Shown: positions 25,343 through 34,429, counted from the stretch's first letter. The stretch: 40,154 nt of DNA from an uncultured Prevotella sp. (GCA_900317405.1 ONGP01000022.1:1-40154), one strand, 5' to 3'. The notes: a model not told the origin generated them from the letters alone. Numbers and translations: made by a program.

Positions 25343-25709
25343 TCAATCCAACAACAGCAGCCAAAGTAACGCCAGAAGCATTGGCTGCAAGATCTAGCCA
25401 ATCACCACTACGACGTCCACCTGTACAATACTCTTGTATCAATTCTATTGCTCCACTCATCAAGATTGGAGCTAACCAGGCCCAAAAGAACAACTTCTCA
25501 TAATCCGCCCGTCTATGCTTGCGGGTATATTCTATCCATACTACTATAAACGAACAACCATACATCAGTATATGTACCCATTTATCGATAAACTCAACAT
25601 TATCAAGTGGCGTCTCAGGAAAAAAAGGAATAAGCGAAAGTATCCATATCATTGCGATACAGATCATCGAGAAGGGGTATTTTCTTAAGAAATGAAACAA
25701 AAAACTCAT
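25314..25709 (-). CDS. VanZ-like small membrane protein
   Basis: 131 residues with four predicted helices. The DKWVHILMYG motif and the ELIQEYCTGGRRSGDWLDLAANASG segment are hallmarks of VanZ-like proteins in Bacteroidetes. The ATG at 25709 (MSFLFHFL) fits the -7 element at 25730-25737; an upstream TTG at 25721 would overlap the leader. Function of this family is largely unknown outside teicoplanin resistance, and no resistance genes are nearby. Overlaps the end of the CYTH gene by 29 nt, tail to tail. Confidence 0.85.
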   Translation of the reverse strand: MSFLFHFLRKYPFSMICIAMIWILSLIPFFPETPLDNVEFIDKWVHILMYGCSFIVVWIEYTRKHRRADYEKLFFWAWLAPILMSGAIELIQEYCTGGRRSGDWLDLAANASGVTLAAVVGLIIWSLCSKR

Positions 25710-25729
25710 ATTTACTTGCAATTTCGGTG

Positions 25730-25737
25730 CAAAATTA
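25730..25737 (-). promoter_or_regulatory. -7 element of the VanZ-like gene
   Basis: Minus-strand TAATTTTG, 20 nt before ATG 25709, divergent from the transporter promoter 13 bp away. Confidence 0.6.
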
Positions 25738-25749
25738 AGAAATTATTTA

Positions 25750-25757
25750 TATTTTTG
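25750..25757 (+). promoter_or_regulatory. -7 element of the NSS transporter operon
   Basis: TATTTTTG, 25 nt before ATG 25783. Confidence 0.65.
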
Positions 25758-25782
25758 CAACCAAATTAAAAGAAAAGTGAGT

Positions 25783-27147
25783 ATGTCACAACTTGAAAGG
25801 GCAAGTTTCGGTAGTAAATTAGGCGTTATATTGGCAACAGCAGGTTCAGCTGTTGGTTTGGGTAACATATGGCGCTTTCCATATATGACAGGCCAAAACG
25901 GTGGAGCCATTTTCATTATAATATATGTGTTCTGCGTTTTGTTGCTTGGTCTTCCTTGTATGATCAGCGAGTTTATCATTGGGCGCCATGGCCAGGCTAA
26001 TACAGCTCGTGCCTTCCGCATCATGTCAGGTGATACCATTTGGTCGCTGATTGGATATATGGGAGTACTTACCGGTTTCTTGATTTCAGGCTATTACGCA
26101 GTAGTATCAGGTTGGTGTCTCGAATATGTATGGGCTTCTGTTTCTGGCAAGTTGTTAGGTAATCCTGAATACATCAAAGAATACTTCTCCACATTCTCTC
26201 AAGACCCCATCAAACCTATTTTCTGGACGCTTATTATTCTTATAGCCACATATCTTATTATTGAGAATGGTGTGCGTAACGGCATCGAAAAGGCTTCGAA
26301 ACTGCTAATGCCTATATTATTTATTCTTCTGCTTATTATCGTTGTGGCATCGTGTATGCTACCTAATGCAGAGAAGGGTATCGAGTTTATGTTTAAGCCT
26401 GACATATCCAAACTTAATAGCGATGTATTTCTTGGCGCTCTTGGACAGTCATTCTACTCGCTGAGTATTGCTATGGGATGCATCTGCACCTATGCCAGCT
26501 ACTTCTCAAAGCAAACCAATCTAACATCGGCAGCAGTAAACATCAGTGTTATCGACTTCATGGTAGCGTTGTTGGCAGGTCTCATCATCTTCCCTGCAGC
26601 ATTCTCTGTAGGAGTTAATCCAGATAGTGGTCCATCACTTATATTCATAACACTACCTAATGTTTTCCAACAGGCTTTTGATAGTATCGCTGGTTTAGGA
26701 TATATTATCTCTGTACTGTTCTATGCACTGCTGTCGATGGCTGCACTTACCTCCCTGATGTCGCTCCACGAGGTTAGCACAGCATTCCTTGAAGAGGAAC
26801 TGGGCACTACTCGCAAACGTGCTGCAATATTTGTAACAATAGGATGTATAATTGTTGGCACCATATGTTCGCTGTCATTAGGACCATGGGAAGGATTCCA
26901 CCTGTTTGGCATGAACATCTTCGACCTCTTCGACTTTGTTACTGGTCAACTATTCCTGCCTATCGTAGGATTCCTGACATGTATCTTTATAGGATGGTTT
27001 GTACCACATAAGATAGTACGCGACGAGTTTACTAATATGGGCACCTTGCGAAATAGTAATCTGTTTCACTTCTACATATTCCTTGTGAAGTATGTTTGTC
27101 CTATATGCATCTTGTTTATATTCCTTCACCAATTCGGACTTTTGTAA
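25783..27147 (+). CDS. sodium-dependent (NSS/SNF family) transporter, copy 1
   Basis: 454 residues, LeuT-fold with about 11 helices. TM1 carries the Na-site motif GSAVGLGNIWRFPYM, and the TM1-TM2 block runs into the NSS motif MISEFIIGRHGQ. Family members take up amino acids with sodium. An in-frame GTG at 25777 is also possible. The stop is immediately followed by the ATG of a close paralogue, with no spacer. Substrate unknown, perhaps a hydrophobic or aromatic amino acid. Confidence 0.92.
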   Translation: MSQLERASFGSKLGVILATAGSAVGLGNIWRFPYMTGQNGGAIFIIIYVFCVLLLGLPCMISEFIIGRHGQANTARAFRIMSGDTIWSLIGYMGVLTGFLISGYYAVVSGWCLEYVWASVSGKLLGNPEYIKEYFSTFSQDPIKPIFWTLIILIATYLIIENGVRNGIEKASKLLMPILFILLLIIVVASCMLPNAEKGIEFMFKPDISKLNSDVFLGALGQSFYSLSIAMGCICTYASYFSKQTNLTSAAVNISVIDFMVALLAGLIIFPAAFSVGVNPDSGPSLIFITLPNVFQQAFDSIAGLGYIISVLFYALLSMAALTSLMSLHEVSTAFLEEELGTTRKRAAIFVTIGCIIVGTICSLSLGPWEGFHLFGMNIFDLFDFVTGQLFLPIVGFLTCIFIGWFVPHKIVRDEFTNMGTLRNSNLFHFYIFLVKYVCPICILFIFLHQFGLL

Positions 27148-28500
27148 ATGGATAAGAGAGGAACATTTGGCAGCAAACTGGCGATAATACTTACTACTGC
27201 AGGTTCAGCAGTAGGATTGGGTAATATCTGGCGTTTCCCGTTTATGACAGGTCAGAATGGTGGTGCAGCTTTTATTCTTATATATCTTGGATGCGTGCTT
27301 ATACTTGGCATACCTGGCATGATAAGTGAGTTTATCGTTGGTCGATATTCTCAGTCTAATGCAGCACGAGCTTATGGCAATTTGGGGTTTAAAAAAGCTC
27401 GATACGTTGGCTATCTAGGCATTCTCACATCTACAATCATACTTGGTTTTTATGCCGTAGTAGCTGGTTGGTGCTTGCAATATCTGTTTGCCTCGATAGC
27501 AGGAAAACTAAATGGAGATACAAATTATATCATCGAATACTTCAAGACCTTCTCAAGCGATCCTATTCAACCCTGCTTGTGGGGAGTTGGATTTGTGCTT
27601 ATAACACATTACGTGGTGGCCAAAGGCGTGAACGATGGCATAGAGCGAGCATCTAAACTATTGATGCCACTATTATTGATACTCTTGGTTATTCTGGTTG
27701 TCGCATCATGTCTACTTCCTGGTGCGTCAAAGGGTATAGATTTCTTGTTGAAACCCGACTTCTCAAAGGTAAGCAGCGATGTATTCCTTGAGGCTTTAGG
27801 TCAGGCATTCTTCTCGTTAAGTCTTGGTACAGCTTGCTTATGTACTTATGCCTCGTACTTTAAAAAGGACAGCAACATACTGAAGTCGGCCACACAGATA
27901 GCACTACTAGATTCGTTTATAGCCATTTTGGCAGGACTGATGATATTCCCTGCTGCATTCTCTGTGGGTGTACAACCAGATAGCGGACCATCGCTGATAT
28001 TCATCACACTACCAAATGTGTTCCGTCAAGCTTTCGAGACTATGCCGATTGTTGGCTTTATCATATCCATTTTGTTTTATGCCCTTTTGGTATTTGCAGC
28101 ACTTACTTCTACCATCTCTATGCACGAGATTGGTACGGCATTCTTCCACGAGGAATTGCATCTGCCCAGAAACAAGGCTACATGGATACTTACCACTGTT
28201 TGTGGACTGATAGCAGTATTCTGCTCGCTATCAGTAGGCGCTTATAGTCAACTGCAACTGTTTGGTATGTCGCTGATGGACTTCTGCGATTTCCTCACTG
28301 CACAGTTTATGCTGCCTGCTGGCGCATTCTTAACAAGCATATTGATTGGATGGTTTGTCGAGAAGCAACTCATCGCTAACGAGTTTACTAACAATGGAAC
28401 GCTTAAAGACACGTTTCTGAAAGCATATATTTTCTCGGTGAAGTTCATCGTTCCTCTCTGTATCTTATTAATATTTCTACATCAGTTCCACATTATATGA
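27148..28500 (+). CDS. sodium-dependent (NSS/SNF family) transporter, copy 2
   Basis: 450 residues, clearly a tandem duplicate of the preceding gene: the TM1 motif GSAVGLGNIWRFPFM is nearly identical, as are the IFPAAFSVGV and PDSGPSLIFITLPNVF blocks. Divergence elsewhere (for example in TM3-TM5 and the N-terminal residues) is large enough that the duplication is old and the two may prefer different amino acids or form a heteromeric pair. The stop overlaps the next ATG by 4 nt (ATGA). Confidence 0.92.
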   Translation: MDKRGTFGSKLAIILTTAGSAVGLGNIWRFPFMTGQNGGAAFILIYLGCVLILGIPGMISEFIVGRYSQSNAARAYGNLGFKKARYVGYLGILTSTIILGFYAVVAGWCLQYLFASIAGKLNGDTNYIIEYFKTFSSDPIQPCLWGVGFVLITHYVVAKGVNDGIERASKLLMPLLLILLVILVVASCLLPGASKGIDFLLKPDFSKVSSDVFLEALGQAFFSLSLGTACLCTYASYFKKDSNILKSATQIALLDSFIAILAGLMIFPAAFSVGVQPDSGPSLIFITLPNVFRQAFETMPIVGFIISILFYALLVFAALTSTISMHEIGTAFFHEELHLPRNKATWILTTVCGLIAVFCSLSVGAYSQLQLFGMSLMDFCDFLTAQFMLPAGAFLTSILIGWFVEKQLIANEFTNNGTLKDTFLKAYIFSVKFIVPLCILLIFLHQFHII

Positions 28501-29381
28501 ACAACCATTTTTACTATTATAACAAGTCAGACCGTAAATCATTAATCACATTATTAGTTTTAATAGTATCTGCATTTACTATCATATACCTAGCAGGGGG
28601 AGATGAGGCAGATACAAACAAAACGCAAACTGGTGTGCATAAATCATCAAACCATAAAAGCTATAACTACGCCAGCTATACACCAAAGAAAGTTGAACGC
28701 TTCGTCTTCGACCCAAATACTGCTGATAGTACACAACTGCTTCGCCTGGGCCTGCAACCTTGGCAGGTTAAGAACATCTACAAGTATCGCGCAGCAGGAG
28801 GCATCTATCGAGAACCGCTCGACTTTGCCAAGGTTTATGGACTCACTGTCAAGCAGTATCGTGAACTAGAGCCATACATCCGCATATCTAGCGATTATCT
28901 GCCTGCATCTACATTAGTAAAGGGACGCGAGAACTTTAGCCAGAATGTGACAAAAGACTCTGCAACTTATCAACGACCCATTAAGATAAAGGAAACAGAA
29001 CACATCGTTCTTAACACAGCTGATACCACATCGCTTGTTACTATACCAGGCATTGGACCTTACTATGCCCGCAAGATAGTGCAGTATGGCAATAGGCTAG
29101 GGGGATACGTAAGTGTAGACCAACTTGACGAAATAGAGGATTTCCCTACAGAAGCAAAGAAATATCTTGTTATCAACAACCCTGCACCAAAGAAGCTTAA
29201 CGTAAACCAACTATCACTCAATGAACTTAAGCGTCATCCCTATATCAACTTCTATCGCGCCAAGGCCATTACAGACTATCGCCGACTGCATGGAGCCATC
29301 AAGTCGCTCAATGATCTGCGACTAAATAAAGACTTCACTCCAGATATTATCAAGCGCCTTACGCCCTATGTTGCGTACTGA
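28497..29381 (+). CDS. membrane-anchored helix-hairpin-helix protein
   Basis: 294 residues. One N-terminal transmembrane helix (about 18-35, LITLLVLIVSAFTIIYLAGG) then three ComEA-like helix-hairpin-helix modules: FDPNTADSTQLLRLGLQPWQ, LNTADTTSLVTIPGIGPYYA and LNVNQLSLNELKRHPYINFY. Each repeats the NxAD/S-xxxL pattern of DNA-binding HhH domains. The anchor would place them in the periplasm, as in ComEA, but Bacteroidetes often carry such proteins without a known competence system, so DNA uptake is only one option. Coupled to the upstream transporter by a 4-nt overlap. Confidence 0.85.
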   Translation: MNNHFYYYNKSDRKSLITLLVLIVSAFTIIYLAGGDEADTNKTQTGVHKSSNHKSYNYASYTPKKVERFVFDPNTADSTQLLRLGLQPWQVKNIYKYRAAGGIYREPLDFAKVYGLTVKQYRELEPYIRISSDYLPASTLVKGRENFSQNVTKDSATYQRPIKIKETEHIVLNTADTTSLVTIPGIGPYYARKIVQYGNRLGGYVSVDQLDEIEDFPTEAKKYLVINNPAPKKLNVNQLSLNELKRHPYINFYRAKAITDYRRLHGAIKSLNDLRLNKDFTPDIIKRLTPYVAY

Positions 29382-29428
29382 TTTGTTAATAAATCATAGC
29401 GAATGATAGTTGATTCGTAGAAATGTTG

Positions 29429-29436
29429 TATATTTG
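29429..29436 (+). promoter_or_regulatory. -7 element of the tat-polyferredoxin-reductase operon
   Basis: TATATTTG, 27 nt before the tatA ATG. The -33 element is weak. No further promoter was seen in the operon, and all gaps in it are 30 nt or less. Confidence 0.65.
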
Positions 29437-29462
29437 CAGAATAAACAAAAAACTTTAGAAAG

Positions 29463-29651
29463 ATGTTTGGATTAGGATTCCAGGAGATACTGGTTATTGC
29501 ACTGATAGTATTGCTGCTTTGGGGCGGCAAGAAGATTCCTGAACTGATGCATGGCCTTGGAAAAGGCGTAAAAAGCTTCAAGGATGGTATGAACGAAGTT
29601 ACTAACTTAGAAGAAGTAAAAAAGGAAGAACCCGAGAAAAAAGATGAGTGA
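29463..29651 (+). CDS. tatA: Sec-independent translocase subunit TatA
   Basis: 62 residues: a short periplasmic start, one transmembrane helix (about 6-20), a hinge and an amphipathic helix ([23 protein letters not shown]), then an acidic-lysine tail. It forms the pore of the twin-arginine pathway for folded proteins. The hinge residue that is Phe in E. coli TatA (F20) is Trp here ([11 protein letters not shown]). No separate TatB was seen, so this is a minimal TatAC system. The end overlaps tatC by 8 nt. Confidence 0.92.
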   Translation: MFGLGFQEILVIALIVLLLWGGKKIPELMHGLGKGVKSFKDGMNEVTNLEEVKKEEPEKKDE

Positions 29652-30390
29652 TACGCCCAACCTTACGTTTTGGGATCATCTCGACGAACTCCGTTCTGTC
29701 ATCATCCGCATCATCGTCATTTCAGTTCTGGCTGCATTGGTGGCTTTCTTCCTGAAAGACGAGTTGTTTGCCATTGTACTAGCACCTCGCAGTAGCGATT
29801 TCATCTCTTTCCGTCTGATGGGCGTAGAACCATTCTCCATCCATCTGATGAACACAGGACTAACGGAACAGTTCATGATCCACATGAAAACGGCCCTTTA
29901 TGCAGGCGTAGTTGTGGCGTCACCTTACATCATCTACCAACTCTTCCGCTTTGTCTCGCCAGCGCTCTATGACAACGAAAGGAAATATGCCACAGCATTG
30001 GTGTCGAGTGGTTATCTGATGTTTATGTTGGGCACACTGCTCAATTACTTCTTGATATTCCCACTAACAGTAAAGTTCCTTGGAACCTATCAGGTAAGCG
30101 AAGATGTGGCGAATATGCTCACCCTCCAATCGTATATGGACACACTCATTATGATGAGTCTGGTGATGGGCATAGTGTTCGAACTGCCAGTAGTTAGTTG
30201 GCTGCTCGGAAAGATGGGACTTATCAACGCTGGCATGATGCAAACCTGGCGCAAGCACGCTGTAGTAGCGATACTAGTTGTTTCGGCCATCATCACTCCA
30301 ACTACTGACGCCTTTACGCTCTTTGTGGTGGCTCTACCCATATGGTTGCTTTATGAGTTCAGCATACTTATTGTAAGATTAACTAAATAG
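29644..30390 (+). CDS. tatC: Sec-independent translocase subunit TatC
   Basis: 248 residues with six predicted helices. The N-terminal [15 protein letters not shown] segment with its conserved glutamate binds the twin-arginine motif, and the later [17 protein letters not shown] and [21 protein letters not shown] blocks are typical. It recognises the substrate signal and recruits TatA. In the same operon lies a protein with a perfect SRRSFLK motif, the likely client. Confidence 0.95.
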   Translation: MSDTPNLTFWDHLDELRSVIIRIIVISVLAALVAFFLKDELFAIVLAPRSSDFISFRLMGVEPFSIHLMNTGLTEQFMIHMKTALYAGVVVASPYIIYQLFRFVSPALYDNERKYATALVSSGYLMFMLGTLLNYFLIFPLTVKFLGTYQVSEDVANMLTLQSYMDTLIMMSLVMGIVFELPVVSWLLGKMGLINAGMMQTWRKHAVVAILVVSAIITPTTDAFTLFVVALPIWLLYEFSILIVRLTK

Positions 30391-30417
30391 AACAAATACT
30401 TATATAATATTAGACTT

Positions 30418-31893
30418 ATGCTTCGCAAAATCAGAACCATCCTTGCAGCAGTGATGTTTGTACTTATCACGCTGATGTTCCTCGACTTCACAGGGACATT
30501 ACACCATTGGCTCTCATGGTGTGCCAAGATTCAGTTCTTGCCAGCTGTGATGGCACTCAATGTGGTAGTAGTTGTTGCACTATTGGTGCTCACACTTGTG
30601 TTTGGACGCATCTACTGCTCAATCATCTGCCCATTGGGTATCTTCCAAGACTTGTTTGCCAGATTGCGCAGAAAGAAGAATAAGTACAGCTATTCTAAAG
30701 AGGTAAGATGGTTGCGATACCCCATGCTGGTTGTGTTCATCATTGCTTGTGTTGCACACATAGGCTCGCTGTTCCAACTGCTTGCACCTTATAGCAGCTA
30801 CGGACGCATTGCTACTATGCTCTTCCAGCCCCTTTGGAAGATGGGTAACAACCTGCTGGCTGTATTGGCCGAGCGTGCTGACAGCTATGCATTCTATACC
30901 GTTGATACATGGATGCGTTCATTGCCAGTATTCATCATAGCAGCAGTTACCTTGGTGATTCTTGTTGTATTGGCTTGGCGAGGTGGTAGAACATATTGCA
31001 ACACCATCTGTCCTGTAGGAACCATACTGAGTTTCTTCGCTCGATTCTCATTCCTGAAAATCCACTTCAACGAGGATAAGTGCAAAAACTGCTCACTTTG
31101 TTCTAAGAACTGTAAGGCAGCTTGCATCGATTTCAAAACTCATACCGTAGATTACAGCCGTTGTGTGGTTTGCGGTAATTGTATCGATAGTTGTAAGTTT
31201 GGTGCATTGTCATATTCAAAGCCATCAGGCAAGGCAAGCAAGACCAGTGATGGCAACAAAATCGACACATCAAAGCGCTCGTTCCTCTTGGCATCAGCGT
31301 TGGTATCTACAGCAGCTTTAGCCCAGAAGAAAGAGAAACTGATGGATGGCGGCCTTGCTGAACTTGAGGATAAGGTAGCCCCAGAGCGCCAGACTCCATT
31401 GACGCCTCCAGGATCGCTTTCATTCCAGAATCTCTCTACTCACTGCACAGGTTGTCAACTCTGTGTATCAGAGTGTCCTAACCAGGTTCTCCGTCCTAGC
31501 AGCGATCTTATGCATCTGATGCAGCCTACAATGTCGTACGAGCATGGCTATTGCCGCCCAGAATGTAATCGTTGCTCTCAGGTTTGTCCTGCAGGAGCTA
31601 TCAAGCCTATCGACAAGGAGGAGAAGACATCTGTCCAGATAGGTCATGCTGTATGGATCAAGAAAAACTGCGTGGTACTGACAGACGAGGTGGAGTGCGG
31701 CAACTGTGCCCGCCATTGTCCTTCGGGTGCTATCGAGATGGTTCCACTAGATGAGAACAATGAGGAATCGCCAATGATTCCTGTCATCAACGATGCCGCT
31801 TGTATCGGCTGTGGAGCCTGCGAATATGTTTGTCCGTCTCGTCCGTTCTCGGCCATCTATGTAGAGGGACACGAAGTACACAAGAAGATTTAA
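30418..31893 (+). CDS. membrane polyferredoxin (NapH/CcoG-like) with internal KR Tat-like motif
   Basis: 491 residues. Four to five helices in the first 210 residues contain two NapH-type cysteine motifs (CSIICPLGIF and CNTICPVGTI). Two 4Fe-4S motifs follow in the predicted cytosolic loop: C222-C225-C228-C232 and C249-C252-C255-C259. At residues 285-302 lies SKRSFLLASALVSTAALA, a KR-type Tat signal look-alike with a helix. After it come four more 4Fe-4S motifs (starting at C343, C379, near 428 and near 461). So six clusters, possibly two on one side and four on the other side of the membrane. It probably passes electrons from the quinol pool or a cytosolic donor to the reductase encoded next. 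Confidence 0.85.
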   Translation: MLRKIRTILAAVMFVLITLMFLDFTGTLHHWLSWCAKIQFLPAVMALNVVVVVALLVLTLVFGRIYCSIICPLGIFQDLFARLRRKKNKYSYSKEVRWLRYPMLVVFIIACVAHIGSLFQLLAPYSSYGRIATMLFQPLWKMGNNLLAVLAERADSYAFYTVDTWMRSLPVFIIAAVTLVILVVLAWRGGRTYCNTICPVGTILSFFARFSFLKIHFNEDKCKNCSLCSKNCKAACIDFKTHTVDYSRCVVCGNCIDSCKFGALSYSKPSGKASKTSDGNKIDTSKRSFLLASALVSTAALAQKKEKLMDGGLAELEDKVAPERQTPLTPPGSLSFQNLSTHCTGCQLCVSECPNQVLRPSSDLMHLMQPTMSYEHGYCRPECNRCSQVCPAGAIKPIDKEEKTSVQIGHAVWIKKNCVVLTDEVECGNCARHCPSGAIEMVPLDENNEESPMIPVINDAACIGCGACEYVCPSRPFSAIYVEGHEVHKKI

Positions 31894-31905
31894 GGAGGAT
31901 ACAAT

Positions 31906-33312
31906 ATGGAAAAGAAGAATATATCACGCCGTTCGTTCCTGAAGCTCTTTGGAGCAGGATCAGTAGCTACCGCTGCCACACTTGCAGGATGCAAAAGTGG
32001 TAATAAGGCAGGTAGTCAGGCTAAAGAGGAATATAAAAACCAAGTTGAACCATCAGTAGGACAGATGACCTACCGCATAAACCCCAAAAATAAAGATAAG
32101 GTATCTATTCTTGGTTATGGTATGATGCGCCTGCCAACTAAGGTTGACAACGAAAACGAGTTCGATCAGGATATGATCAACAAGCAGATAGACTATGCCC
32201 TGGCACATGGACTCAATTACATCGATACATCACCCGTATATTGTCAGGGCAAGTCAGAGCATTGCACAGGTATTGCCCTGAGTCGCCACAAGCGTAGCGA
32301 GTACTATGTAGCCACAAAGCTATCCAACTTCAACCACGACTACTGGACATTCGAGAAGTCGAAGGAAATGTACCTCAACTCTATGAAGGAACTTCAGGTA
32401 GATTATCTCGACTACTACCTGCTTCACGCCGTTGGTGGTAGTATGGAGGAGTTTAATGGCCGCTATGTGGATAATGGCATTATGGACTATCTGCTGAAAG
32501 AGCGCGAGGCCGGACGTATTCGCAATCTTGGATTCTCGTTCCATGGCAAACAGGAGGTTTTCGATGAGGTATTGGCCTTAAATGATAAGTACCACTGGGA
32601 CTTTGTGCAGATAGAGCTAAACTATCTAGATTGGGACTACGCCGACGAGATTAGCAAGAACAATGTAGATGCTAGCTATCTGTATGCCGAACTGCAGAAG
32701 CTTGGTATTCCAGCAGTCATTATGGAGCCCCTGCTTGGTGGTCGACTGGCCAATCTGCCCCAGTACTTGATGACAGAGCTAAAGAGCCGCGATCCTGAGC
32801 GTAGTGTAGCATCATGGGCTTTCCGCTATGCTGGCACTCCTGAGGGTGTGCTCACCGTACTTAGTGGTATGACCTATATGGAGCACCTTAAGGATAACCT
32901 CTTGAGTTATTGTCCACTCAAACCGCTATCAGAGGATGAGATGCGATTCCTCGATAAGGATATCGCTCAGAAGATTGTAGGCCTTGAGAATATTCCGTGC
33001 AACGACTGTAAATACTGCATGCCTTGTCCTTACGGCGTTGATATCCCTGCCATCTTTGTACATTACAATAAGTGTAAAAACGAGGGGTCGCTGCCTATGG
33101 GAGTAGGGGATAGCGAGTATCGCAAGCATCGTCGCCAGTATCTCATTTCGCTCGATAGAGTTGTTCCACGCGACCGTCAGCCTGATCATTGCATCCAGTG
33201 TGGTCAGTGCGAACCTCATTGTCCGCAGAGCATCCATATTCCACGCGAGTTGGCTAAGATCGACGAGATGATTGAGAGTCTGAAGCGTAACCCAGAGGGC
33301 CTAGAAGTATAA
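31906..33312 (+). CDS. Tat-exported lipoprotein aldo/keto reductase with 4Fe-4S domain
   Basis: 468 residues. The N-terminus reads ISRRSFLKLFGAG with twin arginines R8-R9, then LAGC with lipobox Cys29, so it is a Tat-dependent lipoprotein. Residues about 60-350 are an aldo/keto reductase barrel with the catalytic tetrad intact: D107, Y112, K138 and H174. The C-terminus has ferredoxin-like cysteines C365-C368-C371-C374 and C429-C432-C435-C439, so two 4Fe-4S clusters. COG1453-type proteins have this domain order. NAD(P)H is not available in the periplasm, so the clusters probably deliver electrons. Substrate unknown. A purine-rich AAGGAGGAT precedes the ATG. Confidence 0.9.
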   Translation: MEKKNISRRSFLKLFGAGSVATAATLAGCKSGNKAGSQAKEEYKNQVEPSVGQMTYRINPKNKDKVSILGYGMMRLPTKVDNENEFDQDMINKQIDYALAHGLNYIDTSPVYCQGKSEHCTGIALSRHKRSEYYVATKLSNFNHDYWTFEKSKEMYLNSMKELQVDYLDYYLLHAVGGSMEEFNGRYVDNGIMDYLLKEREAGRIRNLGFSFHGKQEVFDEVLALNDKYHWDFVQIELNYLDWDYADEISKNNVDASYLYAELQKLGIPAVIMEPLLGGRLANLPQYLMTELKSRDPERSVASWAFRYAGTPEGVLTVLSGMTYMEHLKDNLLSYCPLKPLSEDEMRFLDKDIAQKIVGLENIPCNDCKYCMPCPYGVDIPAIFVHYNKCKNEGSLPMGVGDSEYRKHRRQYLISLDRVVPRDRQPDHCIQCGQCEPHCPQSIHIPRELAKIDEMIESLKRNPEGLEV

Positions 33313-33325
33313 AAAGTGTAGAAAA

Positions 33326-33357
33326 TTTGGTTAATTGCCTAATTTGCAGTACCTTTG
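33326..33357 (+). promoter_or_regulatory. promoter of the ychF-lgt-mutS operon
   Basis: TTTG at 33326-33329, 20-nt spacer, TACCTTTG at 33350-33357; 28 nt before the ychF ATG. Confidence 0.78.
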
Positions 33358-33385
33358 CACCCGAAATAAACGTTTATAGAAGAAA

Positions 33386-34429
33386 ATGGCATTAAAATGT
33401 GGTATTGTAGGACTGCCAAATGTGGGCAAGTCTACCTTGTTTAATTGTCTGTCGAGAATCACCGTACCTGATGAAAGACTTACCAAACTCGCAGAGTTGG
33501 TTCACCCAGGACGCATCGTTCCTGCTACATGTGAGATTGTAGACATCGCTGGTCTCGTTAAAGGCGCCTCTAAGGGCGAGGGACTGGGCAACAAATTCCT
33601 TGGAAACATTCGTGAGACTGATGCTATCATCCACGTGCTCCGTTGTTTCGAGGATGAGAATATCACCCACGTTGATGGTACTATCGACCCCATCCGCGAT
33701 AAGGAGATTATTGATACAGAGCTTCAGCTGAAGGACCTCGAGACTATCGAGAGCCGTCTGGCTAAGACTGAGAAGGCCGCAGCTGCAGGTAATAAGGACG
33801 CTAAGATCGAGGCTACCGTGCTGCACGCTTATAAAGAAGTGCTCGAGCAGGGTAAGAACGCCCGTATCGTAGAGTTTGAGAGCAAGGACGAACAGGATTG
33901 CGCTCGCAATCTGTTCCTGCTCACATCAAAGCCTGTGCTCTACGTCTGCAACGTGGGCGAGACTGATGCTAAATCAGGTAATGACTTCACCAAGAAGGTT
34001 GAAGAACTTGCTAAGGAGGAAGGCGCAGAGACAATGGTTATCGCAGCTAAGACTGAAGAAGATATCGCAGAACTCGAGAGCTACGAGGACAAGCAGATGT
34101 TCCTTGAGGAACTCGGCTTGGAGGAGAGTGGCGTAAATCGTCTGATCAAGAAGGCCTACGCTCTGCTAAACCTCGAGACCTTTATCACCGCTGGTGAGAT
34201 GGAGGTTAAGGCTTGGACATATAAAAAGGGTTGGAAGGCCCCTCAGTGCGCTGGCGTTATCCATACCGACTTCGAGAAGGGTTTTATCCGTGCAGAAGTT
34301 ATCAAGTACGACGACTATATCCAGTACGGCTCAGAGGCAGCTGTACGCGAGGCTGGTAAACTGGCCGTTGAGGGTAAGGAGTACGTAGTACAGGATGGCG
34401 ACATTATGCATTTCCGCTTTAACGTATGA
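33386..34429 (+). CDS. ychF: ribosome-associated ATPase/GTPase YchF lacking switch I
   Basis: 347 residues, about 20 shorter than the usual 363-367. YchF binds ATP, associates with ribosomes and acts in stress responses. The P-loop GLPNVGKST (9-17), the [19 protein letters not shown] segment and the C-terminal TGS domain ([32 protein letters not shown]) are intact. But FNCLS (19-23) runs directly into RITVPDERL: the segment that normally holds ANFPFCTIEPN, the G2/switch I region, is missing. The frame is kept, so either a real in-frame deletion of about 57 nt or an assembly error. Its TGA overlaps the lgt start. Confidence 0.93.
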   Translation: MALKCGIVGLPNVGKSTLFNCLSRITVPDERLTKLAELVHPGRIVPATCEIVDIAGLVKGASKGEGLGNKFLGNIRETDAIIHVLRCFEDENITHVDGTIDPIRDKEIIDTELQLKDLETIESRLAKTEKAAAAGNKDAKIEATVLHAYKEVLEQGKNARIVEFESKDEQDCARNLFLLTSKPVLYVCNVGETDAKSGNDFTKKVEELAKEEGAETMVIAAKTEEDIAELESYEDKQMFLEELGLEESGVNRLIKKAYALLNLETFITAGEMEVKAWTYKKGWKAPQCAGVIHTDFEKGFIRAEVIKYDDYIQYGSEAAVREAGKLAVEGKEYVVQDGDIMHFRFNV

